The notes under the pieces were generated by a model. That model saw nothing but the letters and a program-made list of their open reading frames with translations, had not been told where the DNA came from and ran no database searches. Below are positions 1 through 9,442 of a stretch of DNA of 64,000 nt, piece by piece (the stretch's first letter is position 1; the number at the start of each line of letters is the position of its first letter). Both the position numbers and the translations under genes were made by a program. Source of the DNA: UBA2031 sp037189985 (lineage in GTDB: Bacteria; Pseudomonadota; Gammaproteobacteria; Pseudomonadales; Moraxellaceae); the NCBI GenBank assembly GCA_037189985.1, contig JBBCJX010000034.1, positions 124,001 to 188,000 of the forward strand, in the 5' to 3' direction.

Positions 1-1263
1 TGCTGCTGCGCGTGTGGCAGCGGTGACGGCGGTTTCCTGGGACCTTCCCTGTTGTTCAAGTAGGCGCAGGCTGGAGAGGCTGTTCTCTACGTCGCGGAAG
101 GCGGCGAGCACGGTCTGGCGGTAGTTCGCTACTTCTTCCTCGTAGGTGGCATGCGCGATCTTCACGCCGGCGCGGCGCTTGCCACCGTCGAAAAGCGGCA
201 GTGAGAGCACGCCTCCGACGAGGAAGTCGCGGTCTTCCCAGCGGAAAAGATTACCCAGAGCAGCAGACTCGTAGCCCAATGCGCTGGTGAGGCTGAGTCG
301 CGGGAACCAGGCGGCGCGCGCTGTGCCGATACGGGCATTGGCGGCGGCCATGGCGCGTTCGGCGGCAGCGATGTCGGGACGCCGTTCCAGCAGGGTGGAG
401 GGCAGGCCAGCCGGGATGCTTATGCCGAGACGGGCGATGGGCATGGGGGACAGCGAGAATTCGGCCGGTGCCTTGCCCAGTAGTACCGCGAGGGCGTGTT
501 CGGCCTCGGCACGACGGCGTGTGATGCCGAGCTGTTCGGACTCTGCCGAAGCTAGCTCGGTTTTCGCCCGCGCCAGATCCAGTTCGCTGATGTCGCCGGC
601 GTCGAAGCGGCGCTGCACCAGGTCCAGGCTTTGTGTACGCAAGGACACCGTCTGCATGTACAGCGCCTGTTCTGCATCCAGTTCGCGCAGCAGGAAATAG
701 CCCTGCGCCACGTCGGCCTGCAAGGCCAGCAGCACGGAGCGCAGCAGGGCTTCGCTCTGTTCCGTGCTGGCGTTGGCGGCATCCACCTGCGAGGCCACGC
801 GGCCGAACAGGTCGACTTCGTAATCAATGCCGGCATGGGCCTGGTAGAGCGAGCCGGTGTCCATGCGCGTGCCGTCCGGAAGGCCTTGCGATACGGCAGA
901 GGGCCGCTGGCGTGCCGCACCGGCATTCAGGCCCAATGAAGGCCACCACGGCGATTTCGCCGCGCGGCGCAGGGCGCGTGACTGGGCCACGCGTGCCGCT
1001 GCTGCCTTGAGGTTCTGGTTGGCGGCGATGGCTTCTTCTTCCAGCCGGTTCAGTGTGCTGTCGCCGAACACCGTCCACCATTCGCCGCGAGCATCGGCAT
1101 CGGCCGGTTGCGCGGTTTTCCAGAGGGCCGCCTGTTCCCCGGCGGGGCTTTCCTTGAAGGCGGCCGGTGTGCTCACCGGCGCGCGTTCATAGGTGGGGGC
1201 CAGCGAGCAGCCGGCGAGTGTCAGTGCCAGCAGACTGAGGGAAAAAACGGTTTGCTTTTTCAT
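1..1263 (-). CDS. RND efflux outer-membrane channel lipoprotein (OprM/NodT family), 3' end cut by window start
   Basis: Outer-membrane factor that forms the exit duct of a tripartite RND drug-efflux pump. Read on the minus strand from the ATG at 1263, it begins with a lipoprotein signal (Lys-Lys, a hydrophobic stretch, lipobox LAGC with Cys19). It continues through the two OEP repeats typical of TolC/OprM proteins, including a 'LPSTLLERRPDIAAAERAM' stretch and 'GYESAALGNLF'. The frame is still open at base 1, so about 420 residues of an expected 460-500 are present. It starts 11 bases after the pump gene stop and must be the last gene of the MFP-RND-OMF operon. Substrates cannot be read from the sequence. 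Confidence 0.93.
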   Translation of the reverse strand, partial: MKKQTVFSLSLLALTLAGCSLAPTYERAPVSTPAAFKESPAGEQAALWKTAQPADADARGEWWTVFGDSTLNRLEEEAIAANQNLKAAAARVAQSRALRRAAKSPWWPSLGLNAGAARQRPSAVSQGLPDGTRMDTGSLYQAHAGIDYEVDLFGRVASQVDAANASTEQSEALLRSVLLALQADVAQGYFLLRELDAEQALYMQTVSLRTQSLDLVQRRFDAGDISELDLARAKTELASAESEQLGITRRRAEAEHALAVLLGKAPAEFSLSPMPIARLGISIPAGLPSTLLERRPDIAAAERAMAAANARIGTARAAWFPRLSLTSALGYESAALGNLFRWEDRDFLVGGVLSLPLFDGGKRRAGVKIAHATYEEEVANYRQTVLAAFRDVENSLSSLRLLEQQGRSQETAVTAATRAAA

Positions 1264-1274
1264 GGTGGAAATTC

Positions 1275-4200
1275 TCATGCATGTTCTGCCTGTGCCGTGA
1301 TCGGGGCCTCATGCGGGCTGGCGGAATGCAGGGGGCGTTTGCCCAGCGAGCGCAGCAGCACGTAGAAGACCGGTGTCAGAAAGAGGCCGAAGAAGGTCAC
1401 GCCCAGCATGCCGAAGAACACTGCCACGCCCATGGCGTAACGCATTTCCGCACCCGCGCCGGAGGACAGCACCAGTGGCACCACGCCCATGATGAAGGCG
1501 ATGGATGTCATCAGGATGGGGCGCAGGCGCAGGCGGCTGGCTTCTATGGCGGCGCGCAGCACGGTATGGCCTTGCAATTCCAGTTCACGTGCGAACTCCA
1601 CGATCAGGATGGCGTTCTTGCAGGCGAGGCCCACCAGCACCATGAGGCCGATCTGCGTGAAGATGTTGTTGTCGCCGCCGGTGAGCCACACACCGGTGAG
1701 CGCAGCCAGCAGGCCCATGGGCACGATGAGGATGACCGCGAGTGGCAGCGTCAGGCTCTCGTACTGCGCGGCCAGCACCAGGAAGACCAGCAGCACGCTG
1801 ATGGGGAACACCCAGATACCGGCATTGCCCGCGAGAATCTTCTGGTAGGTGAGGTCGGTCCATTCAAAGCTCACGCCGCGCGGTAGGGTTTCCGCGGCGA
1901 TGCGTTCGGCGGCGGCTTCCGCCTGGCTGGAGGAATAGCCGGGTGCCGGCCCACCGTTGATGTCGGCGGCGGTGTAGCCGTTGTAGCGCACCACCATTTC
2001 CGGACCGTAGGTGTCCTTCACTGTCACCAGCGTCGAGAGCGGCACCATGCTGCCTTCGGCGTTGCGTGTCTTCAGTTGCAGGATGTCGTCGGCGCGTGCG
2101 CGGAAGGGTGCGTCCGCTTGAGCCCGCACCTGGTAGACACGGCCGAACTTGTTGAAGTCGTTCACGTAAAGCGAGCCCAGGTAGACCTGCATGGTGTCGA
2201 AGACATCCGTCACTGGCACACCAAGCTGTTTGGCTTTCACACGGTCCAGCGCGACGTCGAGCTGTGGCACGTTGATCTGGTAGCTGGAGAACAGCGGGCC
2301 CAGTTCCGGCGCTTTCGCGGCGGCGGTGATGAAGGCGTTGGTGGCCTTGTTGAGTTCGTCATAGCCCAGTGCGCCACGATCCTCGATCTGCATCTTGAAG
2401 CCGCCCATGGTGCCCAGGCCCATCACCGGTGGCGGTGGGAAGATGGCGATGAAGGCATCCTTGATGCTACCGAACTGCTGGTTGAGTTCCCCGGCGATGG
2501 CATTGGCCGAGAGCGCCTCGCCCTTGCGTTCCGCAAACGGCTTGAGCGTGACGAAGACGATGCCGGCACTGGAGCTGTTGGTGAAACCGTTGATTGACAG
2601 ACCCGGGAAGGCGACAGCACTTTCCACGCCCGGCTGCTTGAGCGCGATGTCACCCATGCGGCGGATCACGGCCTCGGTGCGGTCCAGCGAGGCGCCGTTG
2701 GGCAGTTGCGTGAAGCCGATCAGATACTGCTTGTCCTGCGCCGGCACGAAGCCGCCCGGCACCACGTAAGAAAGCAGCACGGACAGGCCGATGAGCCCGG
2801 CATACACACCCATGGCAGCGCCCTTGTGGGCAATCACACCCTTCACGCCGCGGCCGTAGTCACTGGAGGCGCGGTTGAAAAAACGGTTGAAGCGCGCGAA
2901 GAAACCACCGAAGAGCTTGTTCATCACGACGGTGAGCACATCGGGCTTGGCGTCATGTCCCTTGAGCAGCAGCGCCGCCAGAGCTGGCGAGAGCGTCAGC
3001 GAATTGAAGGCCGAGATCACCGTGGAAATCGCGATGGTCATGGCGAACTGCTTGTAGAACTGGCCGGAGAGGCCGGTCATGAAGGCCAGCGGCACGAACA
3101 CGGCCACCAGCGTCAGCGCGATGGCGATGATGGGGCCGCTCACCTCGCGCATGGCGCGGTAGGTGGCGTCGCGCGGGCTGAGGCCGGCGGCGATGTTGCG
3201 TTCCACGTTTTCCACCACCACGATGGCATCGTCCACCACGATGCCGATGGCCAGCACCATGCCGAACAGTGACAGCGCGTTGATGGAGTAGCCGAAGCCC
3301 AGCATCAGCGCGAAGGTCCCGATGATGGACACCGGCACGGCCAGCAGCGGGATGATGGAGGCGCGCCAGGTCTGCAGGAAGACGATGACCACCAGTACCA
3401 CCAGGGCGATGGCTTCCAGCAACGTCACCACCACGGCCTTGATGCTGGCGCGCACGAACTCCGTGGGATCGTAGACGATGCGGTAGGCCACGGAGGACGG
3501 AAAATCCCGCGAGAGTTCCTGCATGGTGGCACGCACTTGCGAAGAGACTTCCAGCGCATTCGCACCTGGTGCCTGGAAAATCGGAATCGCTACGGCCGGC
3601 TTGTTGTCCAGCAGCGAGCGCAGGCCGTATTCGGAGGCAGCCAGTTCGATACGGGCCACGTCGCTCAGCCTTGTCACGGCACCTCCGGGTGAGGTCTTGA
3701 GGACGATGTCGGCGAATTCCGCTTCAGTGCTGAGGCGTCCCTGCGCGTTCACCGAGAGTTGCAACGGTACGTCGGGCGAGCTTGGCGAGGCACCGATGAC
3801 ACCGGCGGCCACCTGCACGTTCTGTTCACGGATGGCATTCACCACTTCCGAGGCGGTGAGGCCGCGTTCGGCCACCTTGTTCGGGTCCAGCCACACGCGC
3901 ATGGCGTAGTTGCCGGAACCGAAGAGGCCGACCTCGCCCACGCCGTTCAGGCGCGCCAGGCGGTCCTTCACGTTGAGCAGGGCGTAGTTGCGCAGGTAGG
4001 TCATGTCATAGCGGTTGTCCGGCGAGATCAGGTGCACCACCATGGTCAGCGTCGGCGAGCTCTTGATGGTGGTGACACCGAGCCGCTGCACATCCGCCGG
4101 CAGGCGCGGCAGGGCCTGCGAGACGCGGTTCTGCACCAGTTGCTGTGCCTTGTCCGGGTCCATGCCCAGCTTGAAGTTCACCGTCACGGTAAGGTTGCCG

Positions 4201-4460
4201 TCGCTGTTGGCCTGCGACTGCATGTAGAGCATGTTTTCCACGCCGTTGATGGACTCTTCCAGCGGCGAGGCCACGGTTTCCGCGATCACCTTCGGGTTGG
4301 CACCCGGGTACTGCGCGCGCACCACCACGGAGGGCGGCACCACTTCCGGATATTCCGAGATCGGCAGCTGGAACACGGACAGCAGGCCGCCCAGCACTAT
4401 CAGCACGGAGAGCACGCCCGCGAAAATGGGGCGGTCGATGAAGAATTTTGAAATGTTCAT
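1275..4460 (-). CDS. RND multidrug efflux pump, inner-membrane permease (HAE1 family, MexF-like)
   Basis: Proton-driven inner-membrane transporter of 1061 residues, the full length for the AcrB/MexB/MexF class. The N-terminus 'FFIDRPIFAGVLSVLI' and the following 'QLPISEYPEVVPPSVVVRA' are family hallmarks, and the details resemble MexF/BpeF more than AcrB (from memory). The TM4 proton-relay pair is visible as Asp410-Asp411 in 'GIVVDDAIVVVENVER'. Two large periplasmic loops lie between TM1/TM2 and TM7/TM8, and the C-terminus is short and hydrophilic. It is preceded by the membrane fusion protein (11-base gap) and followed by the outer-membrane channel. Substrates are unknown; MexEF-type pumps export chloramphenicol, quinolones and similar compounds, which is an inference here. 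Confidence 0.95.
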   Translation of the reverse strand: MNISKFFIDRPIFAGVLSVLIVLGGLLSVFQLPISEYPEVVPPSVVVRAQYPGANPKVIAETVASPLEESINGVENMLYMQSQANSDGNLTVTVNFKLGMDPDKAQQLVQNRVSQALPRLPADVQRLGVTTIKSSPTLTMVVHLISPDNRYDMTYLRNYALLNVKDRLARLNGVGEVGLFGSGNYAMRVWLDPNKVAERGLTASEVVNAIREQNVQVAAGVIGASPSSPDVPLQLSVNAQGRLSTEAEFADIVLKTSPGGAVTRLSDVARIELAASEYGLRSLLDNKPAVAIPIFQAPGANALEVSSQVRATMQELSRDFPSSVAYRIVYDPTEFVRASIKAVVVTLLEAIALVVLVVIVFLQTWRASIIPLLAVPVSIIGTFALMLGFGYSINALSLFGMVLAIGIVVDDAIVVVENVERNIAAGLSPRDATYRAMREVSGPIIAIALTLVAVFVPLAFMTGLSGQFYKQFAMTIAISTVISAFNSLTLSPALAALLLKGHDAKPDVLTVVMNKLFGGFFARFNRFFNRASSDYGRGVKGVIAHKGAAMGVYAGLIGLSVLLSYVVPGGFVPAQDKQYLIGFTQLPNGASLDRTEAVIRRMGDIALKQPGVESAVAFPGLSINGFTNSSSAGIVFVTLKPFAERKGEALSANAIAGELNQQFGSIKDAFIAIFPPPPVMGLGTMGGFKMQIEDRGALGYDELNKATNAFITAAAKAPELGPLFSSYQINVPQLDVALDRVKAKQLGVPVTDVFDTMQVYLGSLYVNDFNKFGRVYQVRAQADAPFRARADDILQLKTRNAEGSMVPLSTLVTVKDTYGPEMVVRYNGYTAADINGGPAPGYSSSQAEAAAERIAAETLPRGVSFEWTDLTYQKILAGNAGIWVFPISVLLVFLVLAAQYESLTLPLAVILIVPMGLLAALTGVWLTGGDNNIFTQIGLMVLVGLACKNAILIVEFARELELQGHTVLRAAIEASRLRLRPILMTSIAFIMGVVPLVLSSGAGAEMRYAMGVAVFFGMLGVTFFGLFLTPVFYVLLRSLGKRPLHSASPHEAPITAQAEHA

Positions 4461-4471
4461 GATGGTTTGAC

Positions 4472-5683
4472 TCAGCCCTTGCGGACGGCAGCCAGCTGGC
4501 TGCTCGCGGCCGTGGCCGGCGTGGAAGAGGTTTCAGGCGCGACCACGTCGCCCGGGCGCACGTGCTGCAAGCCGTTCACCACGATGCGCTCGCCCGCCGT
4601 GAGACCACTTTCGATTACCCGCAGTCCTTCGTACACGGGACCCGGTTTCACCTCCCGGTAGGCAGTGCGGTTGTCCTGTTCCACCACCAGCACGAAGCGT
4701 TTGTCCTGGTCGGTGCCGATGGCTTTCTCGTCGATGAGCACGGCTTCGCGCGGCAGGTTGCCGCCGAGACGGATGCGCGCATACAGGCCGGGCAGCAGCA
4801 GGCCGTCTCGGTTGTCGAAGACGGCGCGCACGCGGATGGTGCCGGAGCTGGCATCGATGTGGTTGTCCACCGAGCTCACGTGGCCCGCGCGTGGAAAACC
4901 GTCTTCATGGGCAAGGCCAAGGAAGACGGGCGCCTGAGGGCCCTTGCCAGCGCGTGCGGGATTGATGAATTTCAGGAAGGTGGCTTCGTCCACTTCAAAG
5001 GACGCGTAGAGCTGTGCCACAGACACCAGAGTGGTGAGTGCCTGTGCCGTGGCCGGCGAGACCACATTGCCCACCGTCACTTCCGCGCGCGAGACGCGGC
5101 CGGCCACCGGTGCGGTGATGCGGGTATGGCTGAGGTTGATCTCTGCAGCACTGAGGGCGGCCTTGGTGGCGAGGACATTGGCGCTGGCCTCGCTGGCAGC
5201 CCGCTGTTTTTCCTCGAAATCACGGCGCGAGATGGCGTTGTCGTTCACCAGGCGCTGGCTGCGCGTGAGGTCGGCGGCGGTATAGGTGGCGCGTGCCTCG
5301 GCCGCGGCGACTTCGGCGCGGGCCTGCTCCACGGCGGCGGCATAGGGGCGCGGATCGATGGTGAAGAGTACGTCGCCTTTTCCTACCAGGCTGCCGTCCT
5401 TGAAGTGCACGGCCGTGATGGGGCCGGAGACCTGTGGGCGGATGTCCACCTGGTCCACGGCCTGCAGGCGGCCGGAATAGTTCTGCCAGTCGACGATGTG
5501 TCGCGTGCCCACGGTGGCAACCTCTACCGGCACGGCCGGGGCAGCGGCCGCCGGGGCGGGTTCGTTGCCGGCCTGCACGGCCACGGCGGTAAGGCCACCG
5601 CCCAGGGCCAGGGCGGCGGCGATGGCAGCTGCCAGGGTCAGGCGCTTGCGGGAAAGGAGCGGGGAGGCGGGAGGAAAAGTCAT
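4472..5683 (-). CDS. RND efflux periplasmic adaptor (membrane fusion protein, MexE-like)
   Basis: Adaptor linking the RND pump to the outer-membrane channel. The ATG at 5683 is chosen because GGAG lies just upstream and it gives the usual N-terminus 'MTFPPASPLLSRKR' followed by a hydrophobic segment (residues about 15-35); a longer frame upstream lacks these signals. The product is 403 residues with no lipobox, so it is probably held by an uncleaved or conventional signal segment. The split biotinyl-lipoyl domain is visible ('IRPQVSGPITAVHFKDG' and 'HTRITAPVAGRVSRAEV') around an alpha-helical hairpin rich in Ala/Glu/Arg, then beta-barrel and membrane-proximal domains. First gene of the operon, transcribed divergently from the LysR gene. 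Confidence 0.94.
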   Translation of the reverse strand: MTFPPASPLLSRKRLTLAAAIAAALALGGGLTAVAVQAGNEPAPAAAAPAVPVEVATVGTRHIVDWQNYSGRLQAVDQVDIRPQVSGPITAVHFKDGSLVGKGDVLFTIDPRPYAAAVEQARAEVAAAEARATYTAADLTRSQRLVNDNAISRRDFEEKQRAASEASANVLATKAALSAAEINLSHTRITAPVAGRVSRAEVTVGNVVSPATAQALTTLVSVAQLYASFEVDEATFLKFINPARAGKGPQAPVFLGLAHEDGFPRAGHVSSVDNHIDASSGTIRVRAVFDNRDGLLLPGLYARIRLGGNLPREAVLIDEKAIGTDQDKRFVLVVEQDNRTAYREVKPGPVYEGLRVIESGLTAGERIVVNGLQHVRPGDVVAPETSSTPATAASSQLAAVRKG

Positions 5684-5842
5684 GGCGTACTCCGTGAAGC
5701 CGGGAATGAATGAAAGCCGGGGGGCAAGTTGGGTAGGGAAGCAGCGGGGCGTCAGTCGATGAGCGTCCTTGCCAGTGCTTCGGAACGCTTGCATCTTCAG
5801 TGTTGGCTATGGCTGAATAAATCAGCTGTTCGCGAAAACACT

Positions 5843-5859
5843 ATTCGCTATTTATGAAT
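5843..5859. promoter_or_regulatory. Candidate LysR-type operator (ATTC-N9-GAAT) between efflux operon and regulator
   Basis: The 241-base gap between the divergent MFP and LysR genes holds an AT-rich patch in an otherwise GC-rich region. Within it ATTC and GAAT form an inverted repeat with nine bases between them, giving the T-N11-A pattern preferred by LysR-type regulators. An 8-base palindrome TTCGCGAA lies at 5829-5836 and another GAAT at 5815-5818. Assignment to the neighbouring regulator is inference from position. Confidence 0.4.
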
Positions 5860-5924
5860 AATTGATGTGGGTCATTCGCCCCGGGCCTTGAGGCCTCAGG
5901 CAACTTGTTGATTGCGGAGGGTTT

Positions 5925-6938
5925 ATGGATCGTTTCCAGGCCATGCAGGTCTTCACCCGGGTAGTGGAGGCCAACAGCTTCAGCCAGGCCGCCGAGAATC
6001 TCGGCCTGCCTCGTGCCACCGTCACCACCATCATCCAGGGTCTGGAGCGACGGTTGCAGGTACGCCTGCTCAACCGCACCACACGCAAGCTCAGTCTGAC
6101 GCCTGACGGTGCGGCCTATTACGAGCGTTGCGTACGCATTCTGGCGGACGTGGAGGATACGGAATCATCCTTCCACGATGTGGCGCGTGGCCCCCGGGGC
6201 CGCCTGCGCATCGACGTGCCGCCTTCCATCGGCCGTCTCATCATCGTGCCGGAGCTTTGCGAGTTCCATGGCAGATACCCGGATATCGACCTGGTGATTG
6301 GCATGGGTGACCGCCCCGTGGACATGGTGCGCGAGGCCGTGGACTGTGTGATCCGCGTCGGCGAATTACAGGATTCTTCGCTGATCGCGCGTCGTATTGG
6401 CAGCTTCCAGCTCGTCACCTGCGCTGCTCCCGCCTATCTGGAGGAGTACGGCACGCCGCAAACGCTGGAGGACCTGCGCCATCACCATGCCGTGAATTAT
6501 TTTTCCGGTCGCACCGGCCGCACCATCGACTGGGATTTCGTGGTGGATGGCACCATTCGCGAGGTGCAGATGCACGGCCACGTTTCCGTGAATGACAGCG
6601 ACGCCTACCTGGCCTGCGGGATGAAGGGTTTCGGCCTCATCCAGACCCCGCGCTTCATGGTGCTGCCGCACCTGGAGTCCGGCGCACTGGTGGAAGTGCT
6701 GCCGCAATGGAGTCCCGCGCCGCTGCCCATCAGCGTGCTCTATCTCCAGAACCGCCATCTCTCGCCCAAGGTCCGTGTCTTCGTGGACTGGGTCGCCGAA
6801 CTTTTCTCGCGCTGCCCGCTGCTCTCCGGCTGCCAGAGCCTGGATGGCAAGGAGTGCCACTTCGTCGGGAGCCAGGTGCCGGGGAATACCATCCGCCGGC
6901 TGGTGGAAGAGCAGAATCTGGCAGAGCGGGTGTTTTGA
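5925..6938 (+). CDS. LysR-family transcriptional regulator, divergent to RND efflux operon
   Basis: Transcription factor of 337 residues. The N-terminal winged helix-turn-helix (residues 1-60) contains 'MQVFTRVVEANSFSQAAE' and 'LPRATVTTIIQGLERRL'. This variant is closer to the CrgA/AaeR-like group than to the most common LysR wording. The rest is a periplasmic-binding-protein-like effector domain. The C-terminus runs about 35 residues beyond the usual end, and the stop is followed by REP-like palindromes. GGAGGG six bases before the ATG supports the start. Divergent placement next to an efflux operon matches MexT-MexEF and BpeT-BpeEF; that it controls the pump is inference. The inducing ligand is unknown. 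Confidence 0.92.
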   Translation: MDRFQAMQVFTRVVEANSFSQAAENLGLPRATVTTIIQGLERRLQVRLLNRTTRKLSLTPDGAAYYERCVRILADVEDTESSFHDVARGPRGRLRIDVPPSIGRLIIVPELCEFHGRYPDIDLVIGMGDRPVDMVREAVDCVIRVGELQDSSLIARRIGSFQLVTCAAPAYLEEYGTPQTLEDLRHHHAVNYFSGRTGRTIDWDFVVDGTIREVQMHGHVSVNDSDAYLACGMKGFGLIQTPRFMVLPHLESGALVEVLPQWSPAPLPISVLYLQNRHLSPKVRVFVDWVAELFSRCPLLSGCQSLDGKECHFVGSQVPGNTIRRLVEEQNLAERVF

Positions 6939-6960
6939 GCGATTTTTTCTCGACGTCAAG

Positions 6961-7076
6961 ACATCGTCGTTCCAGCGAAGGCCGGAACCCATGGGGCATT
7001 GGAAAGGGATTTATATATTTGACTCCCTAATCTGATTTTTAAGCCTCTGTCGCCCCAGCGAAGGCGGGGGCGACAA
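6961..7076. repeat. Two REP-like imperfect palindromes sharing core CCAGCGAAGGC
   Basis: Copy one (6969-6988) pairs GTTCC with GGAAC; copy two (7049-7073) pairs GTCGCCCC with GGGGCGAC. Both carry the same 11-base core CCAGCGAAGGC, in the same orientation, about 80 bases apart. They resemble the dispersed 'TTCCCGCGAAGGCGGGAA' class of REP elements common in proteobacterial intergenic regions (family resemblance from memory). They sit just after the LysR stop, where they could fold in the transcript. Confidence 0.6.
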
Positions 7077-7108
7077 ATCAGTTAGGTAGTTATGTATGTA
7101 ATTCCAAT

Positions 7109-7136
7109 AAAAAAGCCGGCAATTGCCGGCTTTTTT
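7109..7136. terminator. Bidirectional intrinsic terminator between LysR gene and maeB
   Basis: A perfect palindrome GCCGGCAATTGCCGGC (7115-7130) is flanked by A-runs on the left and T-runs on the right, so it reads as an intrinsic terminator on both strands. It lies between the convergent LysR gene (plus) and maeB (minus) and can end both transcripts. Confidence 0.88.
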
Positions 7137-7153
7137 ATTGTGTCAGGCATCGT

Positions 7154-9442
7154 TTACTTGCTGGCTGCCACAGCTTCGGTTGCGGCCGCTTCTGCTACCG
7201 TCAGGGCTGTCATGTTGATGATGCGGCGAACCGTGGCCGACGGCGTGAGGATGTGCACCGGCTTGTCGGCACCCAGCAGGATGGGACCCACCGTCACGCC
7301 GTTGCCCACTGTGATCTTCAGCAGGTTGAAGGCGATGTTGGCCGCATCCAGCGTCGGCATGATGAGCAGGTTGGCCGCGCCCTTGAGACGGGAGTTGGGG
7401 AAGACCTGATTGCGGATGGCTTCGTCCAGCGCGGCATCGCCGTGCATTTCGCCTTCCACTTCCAGATCGGGAGCCAGTTCCTGCAACAGGCGCCAGGTCT
7501 TGCGCATCTTGGCGGCGCTGTCCGTGCTCTCCGAGCCGAAGCTGGAGTGTGAAAGCAGTGCAACCTTGGGCGTGAGGCCGAAACGCTTCACTTCCTCGGC
7601 TGCCAGCAGCGTCATCTCTGCAAGCTGTTCGGCGGTCGGGTCCGGGTTCACGTAGGTGTCGCAGATGAACAGTGTGCGGTTGTCCATCATCAGCAGGTTC
7701 ATTGCCGAGAAATTACGGATGCCTGCCTTCTTGGGAATGATGCGGTTGATGTAGCGCAGGTGCAGCGCGTAATTGGCAAAGGTGCCACAGATCAGGCCGT
7801 CGGCTTCACCGAAATGCACGAGCAGGGCACCGATCAGTGTGGTGCGGCGGCGTACTTCCTTCTGGGCGAGGTCGGGCGAGATGCCCTGGCGCCCCATCAG
7901 TTCGTGATAGAAGGTCCAGTACTGCTTGAAGCGTGGATCATCGTCCTGGTTGACCAGCACGAAATCACGGTCGGCGCGGATGCGCAGGCCCAGTTTCAGG
8001 ATGCGTTTCTCGATCACGCCGGGACGGCCTACCAGAATCGGCTTGGCCAGACCTTCGTCCACCACCACCTGCACCGCACGCAGTACGCGCTCATCTTCAC
8101 CCTCGCAATAAACGATGCGCTTGGGCTCGTTCTTGGCGCGGGTGAACAGCGGCTTCATGATGAAGGCGCTGTTGTAGATGAACTCGGAAAGTTTCTGGCG
8201 GTAAGCAGAGAAATCCTGGATGGGGCGCGTGGCCACACCGGACTCCATGGCGGCCTTGGCCACTGCTGGTGCAATTTCCAGGATGAGGCGTGGGTCCAGC
8301 GGCTTGGGAATGAGGTATTCGCGGCCAAAGGAAGCAGAGGCATCGGAGCCGTAGTTGATCGTGGCTTCGGATTGCTCGGCGTGGGCGAGGTTGGCAATCG
8401 CATGTACGCAGGCGATCTTCATGGCCTCGTTGACCGTGGTGGCTCCTACATCCAGGGCGCCGCGGAAAATGTAAGGGAAGCAGAGTGCGTTGTTCACCTG
8501 GTTCGGATAGTCGGAGCGGCCGGTGGCGATGATGGCATCCGGACGAACTTCCTGTGCCAGTTCCGGCATGATTTCCGGTGTCGGGTTGGACAGTGCGAAA
8601 ATGATGGGGTCCTTGGCCATGTCCTTGATCATTTCAGGCTTGAGGACACCGGCCGTGGAAAGGCCCAGGAACATGTCGGAGCCCGGCATGGCATCGGCCA
8701 GCGTGCGTGCGCTGGTGTTCTGCGCGTACTTGGCCTTGCTCTCGTCCATGCCTGCGCGGCCTTCGTAGCACACACCCTTGGAATCGAGGACGACAATGTT
8801 CTCGCGGCGTGCACCGAGCGAAACCAATACATCAAGGCAGGCAATGGCAGCAGCACCGGCACCGGAGCAGACGATCCGGATGTCGGCAATATTCTTGTTG
8901 ACGATTTTCAGCGCATTGATGAGGCCGGAACCGACGATGATGGAGGTGCCGTGCTGGTCATCATGAAAGACGGGAATCTTCATGCGCTCGCGCAGCTTCT
9001 TCTCGATGTAGAAGCATTCGGGCGCCTTGATGTCTTCGAGGTTGATGCCGCCGAAAGTGGGTTCCAGCGAGGCGATGATTTCCACCAGCTTGTCCGGATC
9101 CTTCTCGTCGATCTCGATATCGAACACATCCACGCCGGCAAATTTCTTGAAGAGTACGCCCTTGCCTTCCATCACGGGCTTGGAGGCGAGTGCACCGATA
9201 TTGCCGAGGCCGAGTACGGCGGTGCCGTTGGAAATCACGGCAACCAGATTGCCGCGGGCGGTGTACTTGGCAGCGGTGGAGGGGTCGCGCTGTATTTCTT
9301 CGCAGGGAGCAGCAACACCGGGAGAATAGGCCAGCGCCAGATCGCGCTGGTTGACCATGGCCTTGGTGGGCGTGACGCTGATTTTTCCGGGTTCGGGGAA
9401 TTCGTGATAATCAAGGGCGGCTTTGCGCAGTGCCTCATCCAT
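7154..9442 (-). CDS. maeB: NADP-dependent malic enzyme with phosphotransacetylase-like C-terminal domain (MaeB)
   Basis: Oxidatively decarboxylates malate to pyruvate, making NADPH. The ATG at 9442 gives 762 residues beginning 'MDEALRKAALDYHEFPEPG', the standard MaeB N-terminus; an upstream in-frame ATG adds 32 unconserved residues. The malic-enzyme part (about 1-430) contains 'SNGTAVLGLGNIGALASKP', 'FHDDQHGTSIIV' and a Rossmann segment 'CSGAGAAAIACLDVL'. The C-terminal third is the phosphate acetyltransferase-like domain ('EGEDERVLRAVQVV', 'NLLIMPTLDAANIAFNLLK'), usually regulatory in MaeB. Single gene, ending at the terminator at 7109-7136. Confidence 0.97.
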   Translation of the reverse strand: MDEALRKAALDYHEFPEPGKISVTPTKAMVNQRDLALAYSPGVAAPCEEIQRDPSTAAKYTARGNLVAVISNGTAVLGLGNIGALASKPVMEGKGVLFKKFAGVDVFDIEIDEKDPDKLVEIIASLEPTFGGINLEDIKAPECFYIEKKLRERMKIPVFHDDQHGTSIIVGSGLINALKIVNKNIADIRIVCSGAGAAAIACLDVLVSLGARRENIVVLDSKGVCYEGRAGMDESKAKYAQNTSARTLADAMPGSDMFLGLSTAGVLKPEMIKDMAKDPIIFALSNPTPEIMPELAQEVRPDAIIATGRSDYPNQVNNALCFPYIFRGALDVGATTVNEAMKIACVHAIANLAHAEQSEATINYGSDASASFGREYLIPKPLDPRLILEIAPAVAKAAMESGVATRPIQDFSAYRQKLSEFIYNSAFIMKPLFTRAKNEPKRIVYCEGEDERVLRAVQVVVDEGLAKPILVGRPGVIEKRILKLGLRIRADRDFVLVNQDDDPRFKQYWTFYHELMGRQGISPDLAQKEVRRRTTLIGALLVHFGEADGLICGTFANYALHLRYINRIIPKKAGIRNFSAMNLLMMDNRTLFICDTYVNPDPTAEQLAEMTLLAAEEVKRFGLTPKVALLSHSSFGSESTDSAAKMRKTWRLLQELAPDLEVEGEMHGDAALDEAIRNQVFPNSRLKGAANLLIMPTLDAANIAFNLLKITVGNGVTVGPILLGADKPVHILTPSATVRRIINMTALTVAEAAATEAVAASK

